Below are positions 14,511-21,967 of a DNA stretch of 30,905 bases, piece by piece. Source of the stretch: CAZRHR01 sp964599915 (GTDB lineage: Bacteria; Bacteroidota; Bacteroidia; CAIKAF01). The stretch is from the NCBI GenBank assembly GCA_964599915.1, contig CAZRHR010000027.1, positions 1 through 30,905 on the forward strand, written 5' to 3'. Position 1 is the stretch's first letter; every line of letters starts with the position of its first letter. The notes below the pieces were generated by a model. That model worked only from the letters and a program-made list of their open reading frames with translations. It was not told where the DNA came from and made no database searches. The position numbers were made by a program, and so were the translations under genes.

Positions 14511-15468
14511 AACTTTTTCTCGCTCAATTTTTTCCCGATGGTTTTTTTGGGTTGCTGCGCTTGGACTTTCTCAATTGGCCTTAGCCCTGCTTTTTTTTCA
14601 ACTGAAAACAAGCCGGGAATGGCGCGGCGTCTTGGTGCAAGACGTATCTGCTTCACCCGGTTTTGTAAAAGCAACAGTGCCTTCCTTTTTAATTTCCTAT
14701 CAACTTCCCTCCGATTTTACCCTTTTTGGTGAGCCTGTTCCTATGCAACGTCCAGATGTACAGGAGCGGTTGGACCAGGAAATGCTCATTACCCTTTATC
14801 GACATTCCAGCACTTTGTTGGCATTGAAACGAACACCACGGGTTTTTGCTCAAATGGTTCCTATCCTCAAAGAAGAAGGTTTGCCGGAAGATTTTAAATA
14901 TTTGGCTATTGCGGAAAGTAATTTGGGACCGGCCATCTCTCCCGCAGGTGCGGCAGGTGTTTGGCAAATTATGCCTGAAACCGCCACCCAATTTGGCTTG
15001 GAGGTCAATGAAAGGGTGGATGAACGTTTTCATTTGGAGAAATCTACCCGTGTGGCATGCCGTTATTTGAAAGATGCGCACCGCCAATTGGCCTCTTGGT
15101 TGTCAGCCGCTGCAGCTTATAACATGGGAACCAACGGCTTTAAAAAGCAAACAGAAGAGCAGAAAACCACGGATTATTTTCAGCTTAGACTTAATGCGGA
15201 AACGGCACGCTATATTTTTCGTATTGCCGCCATCAAAATGATTTGGACCCAACCAGAAAGCTTCGGCTATGGCTCAGCCTTGGAACAACCTTACAGCCAA
15301 ATTCCGGTACGAAAGGTAGCGGTGAACGAAGCGGTCGATTGGGTCGATTGGGCCATTCAAAACCAAACCACTTATTATATGCTCAGGGAGCTGAACCCTT
15401 GGATTCGGGACCGAAAATTTAGTCCCGTGGCCAACAAATCCTATGAAGTACTTCTTCCTGCACATTGA
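14485..15468 (+). CDS. Membrane-anchored lytic transglycosylase (SLT domain)
   Basis: A 327-residue periplasmic lytic transglycosylase that cleaves peptidoglycan glycan strands to 1,6-anhydromuropeptides. A basic N-terminus is followed by a hydrophobic helix (about 20-40) acting as a signal anchor; there is no lipobox. The SLT domain spans about 125-240 with catalytic Glu144 in AIAESNLGP, then SPAGAAGVWQIMPETA and AAAAYNMGTNGF, the standard order. The C-terminal 90 residues resemble the MltD-like extension but lack an obvious LysM motif; they contain a short VDWVDW duplication encoded by a 9-bp direct repeat. The ATG lies inside the preceding gene, a 26-base overlap that suggests coupling. 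It could help polysaccharide machinery cross the wall, though a housekeeping role is equally possible. Confidence 0.88.
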   Translation: MDQLPQNPKTFSRSIFSRWFFWVAALGLSQLALALLFFQLKTSREWRGVLVQDVSASPGFVKATVPSFLISYQLPSDFTLFGEPVPMQRPDVQERLDQEMLITLYRHSSTLLALKRTPRVFAQMVPILKEEGLPEDFKYLAIAESNLGPAISPAGAAGVWQIMPETATQFGLEVNERVDERFHLEKSTRVACRYLKDAHRQLASWLSAAAAYNMGTNGFKKQTEEQKTTDYFQLRLNAETARYIFRIAAIKMIWTQPESFGYGSALEQPYSQIPVRKVAVNEAVDWVDWAIQNQTTYYMLRELNPWIRDRKFSPVANKSYEVLLPAH

Positions 15469-15478
15469 GAACAATTTA

Positions 15479-15496
15479 GAAAAACCGGGGTTTTTC
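15479..15496. promoter_or_regulatory. Inverted repeat in the uvrA leader
   Basis: GAAAAACC (15479-15486) and GGTTTTTC (15489-15496) are exact reverse complements with two bases between them, lying in the 33-base gap before uvrA. It could be an operator for a dimeric regulator of uvrA or a weak terminator for the transglycosylase gene; sequence alone does not decide. Confidence 0.35.
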
Positions 15497-15501
15497 CTAC
15501 T

Positions 15502-18345
15502 ATGATGAATAAAGCAACCACGTACATCGAAATTTTCGGGGCACGAGAACATAATTTACAGAACCTAGACCTTAAGTTGCCTCGTCATCAATTGGTGGTT
15601 TTCACAGGGTTATCCGGGAGCGGAAAATCCTCTTTGGCTTTCGATACCATTTATGCCGAAGGACAAAGAAGGTATATTGAATCTTTTTCTGCCTATGCCC
15701 GGCAGTTTTTAGGCGGCATGGAACGGCCGGATGTTGATCGTATCACTGGGTTAAGTCCAGTGATTTCCATTGAACAAAAAACAACCAATAGAAATCCCCG
15801 TTCTACTGTAGGGACCATTACGGAAATTTACGATTTTCTTAGGCTTCTTTATGCACGCGCTGGTACGGCGTATTCTTATGCCACGGGTGAAGCCATGGTG
15901 CGTTACACGGATGACCAAATTTTTTCGACCCTTATGGAGGGTTTCGCTGGCGCAGAATTGGGCTTGTTTGCTCCGCTGGTTAAAGGACGAAAAGGTCACT
16001 ATCGCGAACTTTTTGAAAAAATTGCCAAATCAGGTTTTACCCGGGTTCGGGTAGATGGGGAGTTGAAAGAAATAAAAGCCGGCATGAAGGTGGACCGATA
16101 TAAAGTCCATGACATTGAAGTGCTTATAGACCGCGTAGAGGTTACACCAGATCAGGAAAAAAGAATTCGAAGAAGCCTCGATGATGCCTTGAAAATGGGA
16201 AAGGGCACACTTTTAGCCTTGGATTTTGGAACAAGTACCGTACGTCACTTTTCTAGGTTTTTGATGTGTCCCACCACCGGCATTTCCTATGACGAGCCTG
16301 CACCCAACTTGTTTTCATTTAATTCTCCCTATGGCGCCTGTCCACATTGCAATGGCTTGGGTACGGTTTTAAAAGCCGACCGACATAAAATTTTCGCAGA
16401 TCCCAATCTTTCGATTAAAAAGGGAGGCATCACGCCCATTGGTCCGTATAAGGAAAACTGGTTCTTCAAGCAAATGGAGACCCTAAGCCAGATTTTTGGT
16501 TTCACCTTGCAAACGCCTATAAAAGATATAGAAGAGGATGCCATTGCCGTCCTTTTACATGGAACCACGGAGCCCATTCGGTTTAAAAATCCGAAAACAG
16601 GGGTTTCTTCCACTTTTTCTTTTGAGGGTTTAGCCAATTTTATTCAACAACAAACAGAAGACGACCAAAGCAAGCAAACCACCAAATGGGCCCACTCCTT
16701 CATGGAACAAATGCCCTGTCCTGAATGCGACGGATCTCGCTTAAAAAAGGAAGCCTTGTATTTCAAGGTGGGAGATAAAAACATTGCTGAACTTTCTGCG
16801 ATGGATATTCCAACCTTGTTTGCCTTTTTTGAAGGATTAGAGGATCGAATGGACCGTTCCGGGCAAGCGGTGGCAAGGGAAGTATTGAAAGAAGTAAGAA
16901 AAAGACTTGGATTTTTGTTGGATGTAGGATTGGATTATCTCCAACTCGACAGACCTACACGGTCCCTGAGTGGGGGAGAGGCCCAGCGCATTCGCCTTGC
17001 CACCCAAATTGGGTCACAGTTGGTGGGCGTATTGTACATTTTAGACGAACCCTCCATCGGTCTGCACCAGCGGGATAACGTGAAACTCATTGAAGCCTTG
17101 AAAAAGTTGCGGGACGGTGGAAATTCCGTGATTGTAGTAGAACACGACCGCGACATGATGTTGGCCTCAGATTATATTGTGGACATGGGGCCGGGCGCCG
17201 GGCGTTTGGGGGGACAAGTGGTGGGACAAGGAACACCAACGCAATTTTTATTGGGCGACTCACCCACCGCCGCTTATTTATCCGGTAAAATGTCCATTCC
17301 AATGCCTGAAAAAAGACAAAAGGGCAATGGGCAAATACTGGAATTAAAGGGTTGTACCGGGCATAATTTGAAAAATGTTTCGGTGAAGTTTCCCCTTGGA
17401 ACTTTCATCTGTGTCACCGGCGTGTCCGGAAGTGGAAAATCTTCCCTGATCAATGAAACCTTGTTTCCTATTTTAGCCCGAGAGCTGCACCAAGCGGAAA
17501 TGCCTCCCTTGCCATACAAGCAAATCAAAGGCATTCAGCATCTGGACAAAGTCATTCGGATGGATCAAAGTCCCATTGGACGAACGCCCCGGTCCAATCC
17601 GGCCACCTACACCGGCGTTTTTACCGAAATTCGTGCCTTGTTTGCACAACTCCCTGAAGCGAAAATTCGTGGCTATCAGCCAGGGCGCTTTAGTTTCAAT
17701 GTAAAGGGAGGAAGATGTGAAACTTGCGGTGGAGCTGGATTACGGGTGATTGAAATGAATTTTTTACCCGATGTAGAGGTGCCATGTGAAGCTTGCAATG
17801 GGAAAAGGTACAATCGGGAAACCTTGGAAGTTCGTTACAAAGGACATTCCATTGCCGATGTGTTAAACATGAGTATCCGTGAAGCGGTCGAGTTTTTTGA
17901 AAACGTACCCCAGATTGTTCGAAAAATTAAAGTTTTAGAGGAAATAGGTTTAGGGTATCTTACATTGGGTCAAAGCAGCACCACCTTGAGTGGAGGAGAA
18001 GCCCAAAGGGTGAAATTAGCTTCTGAATTGAACCGCCCTGACACCGGAAACACCCTGTATTTATTGGATGAACCAACCACCGGACTCCATTTCGACGACG
18101 TGCGCGTTTTGTTGGATGTGCTCAATAAATTGGTGGCCAAAGGGAATACTGTGCTGGTTATTGAGCATAATATGGACGTAATTAAGTGCGCAGATTACAT
18201 CATAGATGTGGGACCTGAAGGTGGAAATGCCGGAGGAAACATTATTTTTGAGGGATTACCGGAAAAATTGGCCTTGCGCAAGGACAACCACACCGGAATC
18301 CATTTGGCCAGGGAACTGGATTGGATGAAAACCAAAATGAATTAA
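15502..18345 (+). CDS. uvrA: Excinuclease ABC subunit UvrA
   Basis: A 947-residue damage-recognition ATPase of nucleotide excision repair, which scans DNA as a dimer and loads UvrB. It has two ABC modules: Walker A GLSGSGKSS at 36-44 with signature LSGGEAQRIRLATQIG, and Walker A GVSGSGKSS with signature LSGGEAQRVKLASELN near the C-terminus. The DNA-binding zinc module GGRCETCGGAG with CEACNGKRY is intact. The first zinc module is altered: Cys280/Cys283 (GACPHCNG) are present, but its partner reads CPTTG (256-260), so one ligand is Thr. I recall the same form in other Bacteroidota. Either of two adjacent ATGs (15502, 15505) may be used. The gene starts 33 bases after the transglycosylase and is followed after 15 bases by a LOG-family gene. 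Confidence 0.96.
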   Translation: MMNKATTYIEIFGAREHNLQNLDLKLPRHQLVVFTGLSGSGKSSLAFDTIYAEGQRRYIESFSAYARQFLGGMERPDVDRITGLSPVISIEQKTTNRNPRSTVGTITEIYDFLRLLYARAGTAYSYATGEAMVRYTDDQIFSTLMEGFAGAELGLFAPLVKGRKGHYRELFEKIAKSGFTRVRVDGELKEIKAGMKVDRYKVHDIEVLIDRVEVTPDQEKRIRRSLDDALKMGKGTLLALDFGTSTVRHFSRFLMCPTTGISYDEPAPNLFSFNSPYGACPHCNGLGTVLKADRHKIFADPNLSIKKGGITPIGPYKENWFFKQMETLSQIFGFTLQTPIKDIEEDAIAVLLHGTTEPIRFKNPKTGVSSTFSFEGLANFIQQQTEDDQSKQTTKWAHSFMEQMPCPECDGSRLKKEALYFKVGDKNIAELSAMDIPTLFAFFEGLEDRMDRSGQAVAREVLKEVRKRLGFLLDVGLDYLQLDRPTRSLSGGEAQRIRLATQIGSQLVGVLYILDEPSIGLHQRDNVKLIEALKKLRDGGNSVIVVEHDRDMMLASDYIVDMGPGAGRLGGQVVGQGTPTQFLLGDSPTAAYLSGKMSIPMPEKRQKGNGQILELKGCTGHNLKNVSVKFPLGTFICVTGVSGSGKSSLINETLFPILARELHQAEMPPLPYKQIKGIQHLDKVIRMDQSPIGRTPRSNPATYTGVFTEIRALFAQLPEAKIRGYQPGRFSFNVKGGRCETCGGAGLRVIEMNFLPDVEVPCEACNGKRYNRETLEVRYKGHSIADVLNMSIREAVEFFENVPQIVRKIKVLEEIGLGYLTLGQSSTTLSGGEAQRVKLASELNRPDTGNTLYLLDEPTTGLHFDDVRVLLDVLNKLVAKGNTVLVIEHNMDVIKCADYIIDVGPEGGNAGGNIIFEGLPEKLALRKDNHTGIHLARELDWMKTKMN

Positions 18346-18360
18346 TACCTAAGTATAGAC

Positions 18361-19092
18361 ATGCAAGACATGGAAAGTTACGCGCGCTCCGGGGAAGATA
18401 AAATTAAGGAGGCGTTTAAAGAAAAAGATTGGACAGAGATTCGTACCAACGACTCATGGGCCCTGTTTAAAATCATGGGTGAATTTGTTGAGGGCTTTGA
18501 GAAAATGTCCAAAATTGGCCCTTGTGTTTCCATTTTTGGTTCTGCCCGTACCAAGCCTGAAAATCCTTATTATGCGTTGGCTACAGATATCGCCCTGCGT
18601 TTAACCCAACAAGGTTTTGGAATCATTACCGGAGGTGGACCGGGTATCATGGAAGCCGGAAATAAAGGCGCTAGAGATGGGAAAGGAAAATCCGTAGGCC
18701 TGAATATTGAGCTCCCTTTTGAACAAGAGCCTAATCCCTTTATTGACCCGGACAAAAACCTCAATTTCGACTACTTTTTTGTTCGAAAAGTGATGTTTGT
18801 AAAATATAGCCAGGGATTCATCGTATTGCCAGGCGGTTTTGGCACCTTGGACGAACTGTTTGAATCGCTCACCCTTATTCAAACCTTTAAAATTGGGAAA
18901 TTCCCCATTGTATTGGTCGGAAGCAGCTACTGGCAAGGTTTGCTCGATTGGATGAAAGTGGCCGTTTTAGATATGGAGAAAAACATTAATCCACAGGATC
19001 TTGAACTCTTCAAAATTGTAGATACGGCAGAAGATGCAGTGAAAATCATTGTAGATTTCTACTCACGCTACACCTTGAAACCTAACTTTTAA
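18361..19092 (+). CDS. LOG family (TIGR00730-type) Rossmann protein
   Basis: A 243-residue protein of the LOG family, whose characterised members hydrolyse cytokinin riboside 5'-monophosphate or related nucleoside monophosphates to base and ribose 5-phosphate. Diagnostic motifs are ITGGGPGIMEAGNKGA (89-104) and PGGFGTLDE at 157-165, the catalytic and phosphate-binding signature. A charged N-terminal extension of about 50 residues precedes the Rossmann core; this longer form is frequent in Bacteroidota. The protein is cytoplasmic. It follows uvrA by 15 bases with no terminator between, so co-transcription is likely although no functional link is known. A second ATG three codons in (18370) is an alternative start. 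Confidence 0.88.
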   Translation: MQDMESYARSGEDKIKEAFKEKDWTEIRTNDSWALFKIMGEFVEGFEKMSKIGPCVSIFGSARTKPENPYYALATDIALRLTQQGFGIITGGGPGIMEAGNKGARDGKGKSVGLNIELPFEQEPNPFIDPDKNLNFDYFFVRKVMFVKYSQGFIVLPGGFGTLDELFESLTLIQTFKIGKFPIVLVGSSYWQGLLDWMKVAVLDMEKNINPQDLELFKIVDTAEDAVKIIVDFYSRYTLKPNF

Positions 19093-19097
19093 CGTTT

Positions 19098-19115
19098 GGG
19101 GGCTTGACAACCCCC
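19098..19115 (+). terminator. Possible weak terminator after LOG gene
   Basis: GGGGG (19098-19102) and CCCCC (19111-19115) form a five-pair GC stem around an 8-base loop, followed only by TTT. It lies six bases after the stop codon. The T tract is short and the hairpin overlaps the putative radC promoter, so this is tentative. Confidence 0.35.
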
Positions 19116-19135
19116 TTTGCAGGATTGTATCTTTC
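19104..19135 (+). promoter_or_regulatory. Putative Bacteroidota promoter of radC
   Basis: A -33 candidate TTG (19104-19106) is separated by 21 bases from TATCTTTC (19128-19135), one mismatch from TAnnTTTG; the spacing falls in the 17-23 base range described for flavobacterial promoters. The -7 element ends four bases before the radC ATG, predicting a leaderless or nearly leaderless transcript. Confidence 0.45.
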
Positions 19136-19139
19136 CCGA

Positions 19140-19853
19140 ATGAAAACGAATGAACGTTTAAATTCGGGAAAGTCTGTTTCTATTCGGGACTGGGCAGAGG
19201 CCGATCGCCCTAGAGAGCGGTGGCAAGCCCAAGGAAAAAAACAACTTTCCGATGCTGAATTGCTCGCCATTTTATTGGGTTCCGGTTTTAAAGGAACCTC
19301 CGCACTAGGATTGGCGCAGCAGATTTTATCCAATTATCAGCAAGATTTACAGGTACTTGGACAAGCTGACTTGGCTTCCCTTTCTCAAATTAAAGGGGTG
19401 GGACCGGCAAAGGCTATCCAAATAGCGGCTGCATTTGAACTCGGTGCCAGGCGCTTCACACAACCTGTAACGCCAAAACCTGTGATTCAATCCAGTGCAG
19501 ATGTAGCTCAACATTTAAAATGGCGACTATGGGATCTGCCCCATGAAGAATTTTGGATTATGCTGCTGAACCGCGCCAATGCCGTCCTTACCTCTTTGTG
19601 TATTAGCCGAGGAGGATTAACAGGAACTTTGGCCGATACACGGTTGATTTTCCGGTCGGCCATGGAATACCGAGCTACGGCCATTGTATTGGCACATAAC
19701 CACCCCAGCGGTGCCCTTATTCCAAGTGAGGCGGACAAAAAACTAACCAAAAAACTATGGGAAGCCGGAAAGATCCTAGACATCGAAGTTGTAGACCACT
19801 TGATTTTTGGCGGGAATCATTACTATAGTTTCTGCGACGAAGGCCTGCTTTAA
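19140..19853 (+). CDS. radC: RadC family JAB/MPN-domain protein
   Basis: A 237-residue RadC (UPF0758) protein. The N-terminal half carries SIRDWAEADRPRERW and a helix-hairpin-helix region LSQIKGVGPAKAIQIAAAFE (82-100); the C-terminal half is a JAB metalloprotease-like domain with the zinc motif His186-x-His188-x10-Asp199 in HNHPSGALIPSEAD, followed by EVVDHLIFGG. All ligands are present. The role of RadC is unsettled; the old assignment to recombinational repair is not firmly supported. ATG 19140 is chosen over an upstream in-frame TTG at 19104, because family members begin near this point and a -7 element lies between the two. It ends 16 bases before bshB1. Confidence 0.92.
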   Translation: MKTNERLNSGKSVSIRDWAEADRPRERWQAQGKKQLSDAELLAILLGSGFKGTSALGLAQQILSNYQQDLQVLGQADLASLSQIKGVGPAKAIQIAAAFELGARRFTQPVTPKPVIQSSADVAQHLKWRLWDLPHEEFWIMLLNRANAVLTSLCISRGGLTGTLADTRLIFRSAMEYRATAIVLAHNHPSGALIPSEADKKLTKKLWEAGKILDIEVVDHLIFGGNHYYSFCDEGLL

Positions 19854-19857
19854 TCTT

Positions 19858-19865
19858 TACCTTTG
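19858..19865 (+). promoter_or_regulatory. Bacteroidota -7 element before bshB1
   Basis: TACCTTTG matches TAnnTTTG exactly and ends four bases before the bshB1 ATG, in the 16-base gap after radC. A clear -33 TTG is not visible. A start site 6-8 bases downstream would fall at the ATG, giving a leaderless message. Confidence 0.5.
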
Positions 19866-19869
19866 TGCC

Positions 19870-20598
19870 ATGAAAGGAGACGTAAAAATCCATCTTTTAG
19901 CTTTTGGTGCGCATCCGGATGATGTGGAACTCAGCGCCGGAGGTACCATGGCGGTGCATGCAGATATGGGCTTGAAAACAGGCATCATAGACCTTACCCA
20001 AGGTGAGTTGGGAACGCGTGGAACGCCAGAAATTCGCAAAGCAGAAGCGACAGAAGCCGCCAAAATTTTAGGACTTACCCTCCGTGAAAACTTAGGCTTT
20101 CGCGATGGTTTTATGTCTGTAGATGAAGCCCACCTTCTGCCGATTATTCAAAAAATTCGCCAATTTAAACCAGATATGGTTCTGGCCAATGCCATCGAAG
20201 ACCGGCATCCTGATCATGGCATAGGCGCTCAATTAGTAAGTAGAGCGGCCTTTTTAGCAGGATTATCAAAGATTAAAACATCCCTCAACGGCCAAAACCA
20301 AGAGGCATGGCGGCCAAAGCTATTATTGCATTATATTCAATTCCAGATGCTTCACCCCAATGTTTTGGTAGATATTTCCAATGGAATGCAGCGCAAAATG
20401 AAAGCCATCCAGGCCTATGCTTCACAATTCTACCAACTGGACAGCACTGAGCCCATTACGCCCATTGCCACCAAAGAATTTATGGAATCCTTGCACGGAC
20501 GAGCAGCAGATTTAGGTAAAACCATGGGCGTACCTTATGCCGAAGGATTCACCAGTGCAAAGCCACTTGGCGTAACCTCATTATGCGATCTTCGATAG
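19870..20598 (+). CDS. bshB1: Bacillithiol biosynthesis deacetylase BshB1
   Basis: A 242-residue LmbE/PIG-L-type zinc deacetylase that removes the acetyl group from GlcNAc-malate in bacillithiol synthesis. It has the zinc motif AHPDDVELSAGGT (14-26; His15 and Asp18), GELGTRGTPEIRKAEA, NLGFRDGF and the catalytic-side HPDHG near 115. The order and the C-terminal GRAADLGKTMGVPYAEGF, PLGV region are characteristic of the BshB1 subgroup rather than general LmbE proteins. An open frame extends back to 19807 inside radC, but the conserved N-terminus and the -7 element place the start at ATG 19870. bshA and bshC are not in the window. Confidence 0.9.
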   Translation: MKGDVKIHLLAFGAHPDDVELSAGGTMAVHADMGLKTGIIDLTQGELGTRGTPEIRKAEATEAAKILGLTLRENLGFRDGFMSVDEAHLLPIIQKIRQFKPDMVLANAIEDRHPDHGIGAQLVSRAAFLAGLSKIKTSLNGQNQEAWRPKLLLHYIQFQMLHPNVLVDISNGMQRKMKAIQAYASQFYQLDSTEPITPIATKEFMESLHGRAADLGKTMGVPYAEGFTSAKPLGVTSLCDLR

Positions 20599-20636
20599 AG
20601 AAGTTTTACCTAAAGCAGGTCGTTTTCTCCCTTTTT
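20598..20636. terminator. Possible bidirectional terminator between convergent genes
   Basis: GAGAA (20598-20602) and TTCTC (20625-20629) form the outer part of an imperfect hairpin with an inner ACC/GGT pairing, followed by a TTTTT run at 20632-20636. It fills the 45-base gap between bshB1 and the convergent LURP-one-like gene. The stem is interrupted, so confidence is modest. Confidence 0.35.
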
Positions 20637-20643
20637 CGATGAA

Positions 20644-21243
20644 TTAACCTCTGCGGCGCTCCAAAAGCAGCATGCGCATGCAGGCGACCAATAACAGTCC
20701 TTCTTCTTCCGGTAAAAGGTTGGGGGAGGATTTCGTAAGTGAAAACTTCCTTCCAAAAAAGGACGGACGCTTCTTCACCATGGCCACTTCTTCAAGATTC
20801 GTCACGCGTGTAACCACATAAGCGGGATGAAGTAAATAGGCAGATAAAATTCCGATGATGGGCAATTCACCTAATAAGGCATCCCAAACTTTGACCCATG
20901 GATTTTTTTCCCGTATCGTGTACATCTGTTGGTCTCCCACCCAAACCTCATAGTTTGCTTTGAAAATGGAAGCCATACCCTTACGGAAAATACGTCCCAA
21001 TTCTTGGCCTTGTGCATCATAAATTAAAAAGTTGAAGTTGATGCCAATCACTTTATCAGCTTTGATGACAAACAACAATTCCTTTTTAGAGGTGTCTTTA
21101 AAAATCTCAACCTCACTTTTCAGTTTCAAAATTTTCTGACGCACATACGCCACCATGTGACCATTCGCATCGGTAGCGGTGAAATCGTTGGCCAATGTTC
21201 CAATGCGGAATTTCAAAGCCAGTGGATAAGCAAAGTGGTCCAT
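20644..21243 (-). CDS. LURP-one-related (YxjI-like) protein
   Basis: A 199-residue protein that resembles the LURP-one-related/YxjI family, a tubby-like beta-barrel fold of uncertain function. The supporting pattern is a series of alternating strands: YPLALKFRIGTLANDFTATD, VAYVRQKILKLKSEVEIFKD, a strand with KVIGINFNFLIYDAQGQELGRI, then YEVWVGDQQMYTIREKNPW. A moderately hydrophobic stretch LPIIGILSAYLLHPAYVV (about 127-144) may be the buried central helix of this fold or a membrane contact. The C-terminus ends in LLLVACMRMLLLERRRG, a common way for this family to finish. It starts 14 bases after the NlpC/P60 gene and is the last gene of that minus-strand unit. Family assignment is probable, function unknown. 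Confidence 0.7.
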   Translation of the reverse strand: MDHFAYPLALKFRIGTLANDFTATDANGHMVAYVRQKILKLKSEVEIFKDTSKKELLFVIKADKVIGINFNFLIYDAQGQELGRIFRKGMASIFKANYEVWVGDQQMYTIREKNPWVKVWDALLGELPIIGILSAYLLHPAYVVTRVTNLEEVAMVKKRPSFFGRKFSLTKSSPNLLPEEEGLLLVACMRMLLLERRRG

Positions 21244-21257
21244 ATAAAAGCGAGTTT

Positions 21258-21965
21258 TTAAAGTGATTCCTCCGTGGAGGTGTGTATTCTTTTGATTAAA
21301 CGAAGTTGATGGGTGTGGCGGTTGAGGGTTGCGTTAAAAATGCCCTGATGGTCTATGCGATCTTCCCGTACCCAACCTGAAGCATGCCAAATACTTCCAT
21401 TTCCTGTAAGTAATCCTACATGTGTGATGGGACCTTCTTCTTCTCCGAAAAAAGCCAAGTCGCCGGGAAGCACTTCCTCCAAAAATCCAACATCTTCTCC
21501 GCATAAGGCTTGCTGCCACGCATCACGTGGAATGGCAAGGCCAGCTGCCCGAAAAAGCAATTGAGTGAGACCGGAACAATCGATGCCCATGGGCGTACGG
21601 CCACCCCACAAATAGGGCACGTGCTCCCAACGTTTGGCCAATTCTGGCAATTGGTGTACGAGCAGTGGGTTGAAAGGTTCCTTCAAAATGGCTCCAAATG
21701 ACACGAGCCCAACACCTTCAACCGGCTTGACCAAGGTTTCATGGAAACATCCAAAAGACAATGAAAAATCATCAATGGGTTGGAATACGTTGTTGCGAAT
21801 CCAAGCCAAATAATCATCATGGCTGGTCATCACTTGAATCCATTCACCTTGCTGGGCTACGATGGAAAACTCCTCCCCATACAGGAGTTGGTTCACCATT
21901 TCGGCCTTGTGGTCAGGCTCAACGCGTCCGGGAACGGCCGCCAGAACTATCCGCCCCCTCCCCAT
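21258..21965 (-). CDS. NlpC/P60 (C40) peptidase with N-terminal SH3 domain
   Basis: A 235-residue cysteine peptidase of family C40, normally cleaving gamma-D-Glu-diamino acid bonds in wall peptides. An SH3-like domain covers about 5-60 (VPGRVEPDHKAEMVNQLLYG, then GEWIQVMTSHDDYLAWI), a second beta region about 75-105, and the catalytic domain begins with VPYLWGGRTPMGIDCSG, where Cys130 is the nucleophile; His182 (THVGLL) and His194 (IWHASG) complete the active site. No signal peptide or lipobox is seen, so it probably acts in the cytoplasm on recycled wall peptides. The ATG is two bases after the thiolase stop, so translation is likely coupled. Confidence 0.87.
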   Translation of the reverse strand: MGRGRIVLAAVPGRVEPDHKAEMVNQLLYGEEFSIVAQQGEWIQVMTSHDDYLAWIRNNVFQPIDDFSLSFGCFHETLVKPVEGVGLVSFGAILKEPFNPLLVHQLPELAKRWEHVPYLWGGRTPMGIDCSGLTQLLFRAAGLAIPRDAWQQALCGEDVGFLEEVLPGDLAFFGEEEGPITHVGLLTGNGSIWHASGWVREDRIDHQGIFNATLNRHTHQLRLIKRIHTSTEESL

Positions 21966-21967
21966 GC

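Noticed and set aside
19104..19139. In-frame TTG start extending RadC by 12 residues, and TTGACA as a sigma-70 -35 box
   Set aside because: A -7 element lies between the TTG and the conserved N-terminus, and the expected -10 position reads TGTATC, far from TATAAT.
19807..19869. Upstream extension of BshB1 into radC
   Set aside because: The extension overlaps the radC coding end; the conserved N-terminus starts at ATG 19870 behind a TAnnTTTG element.
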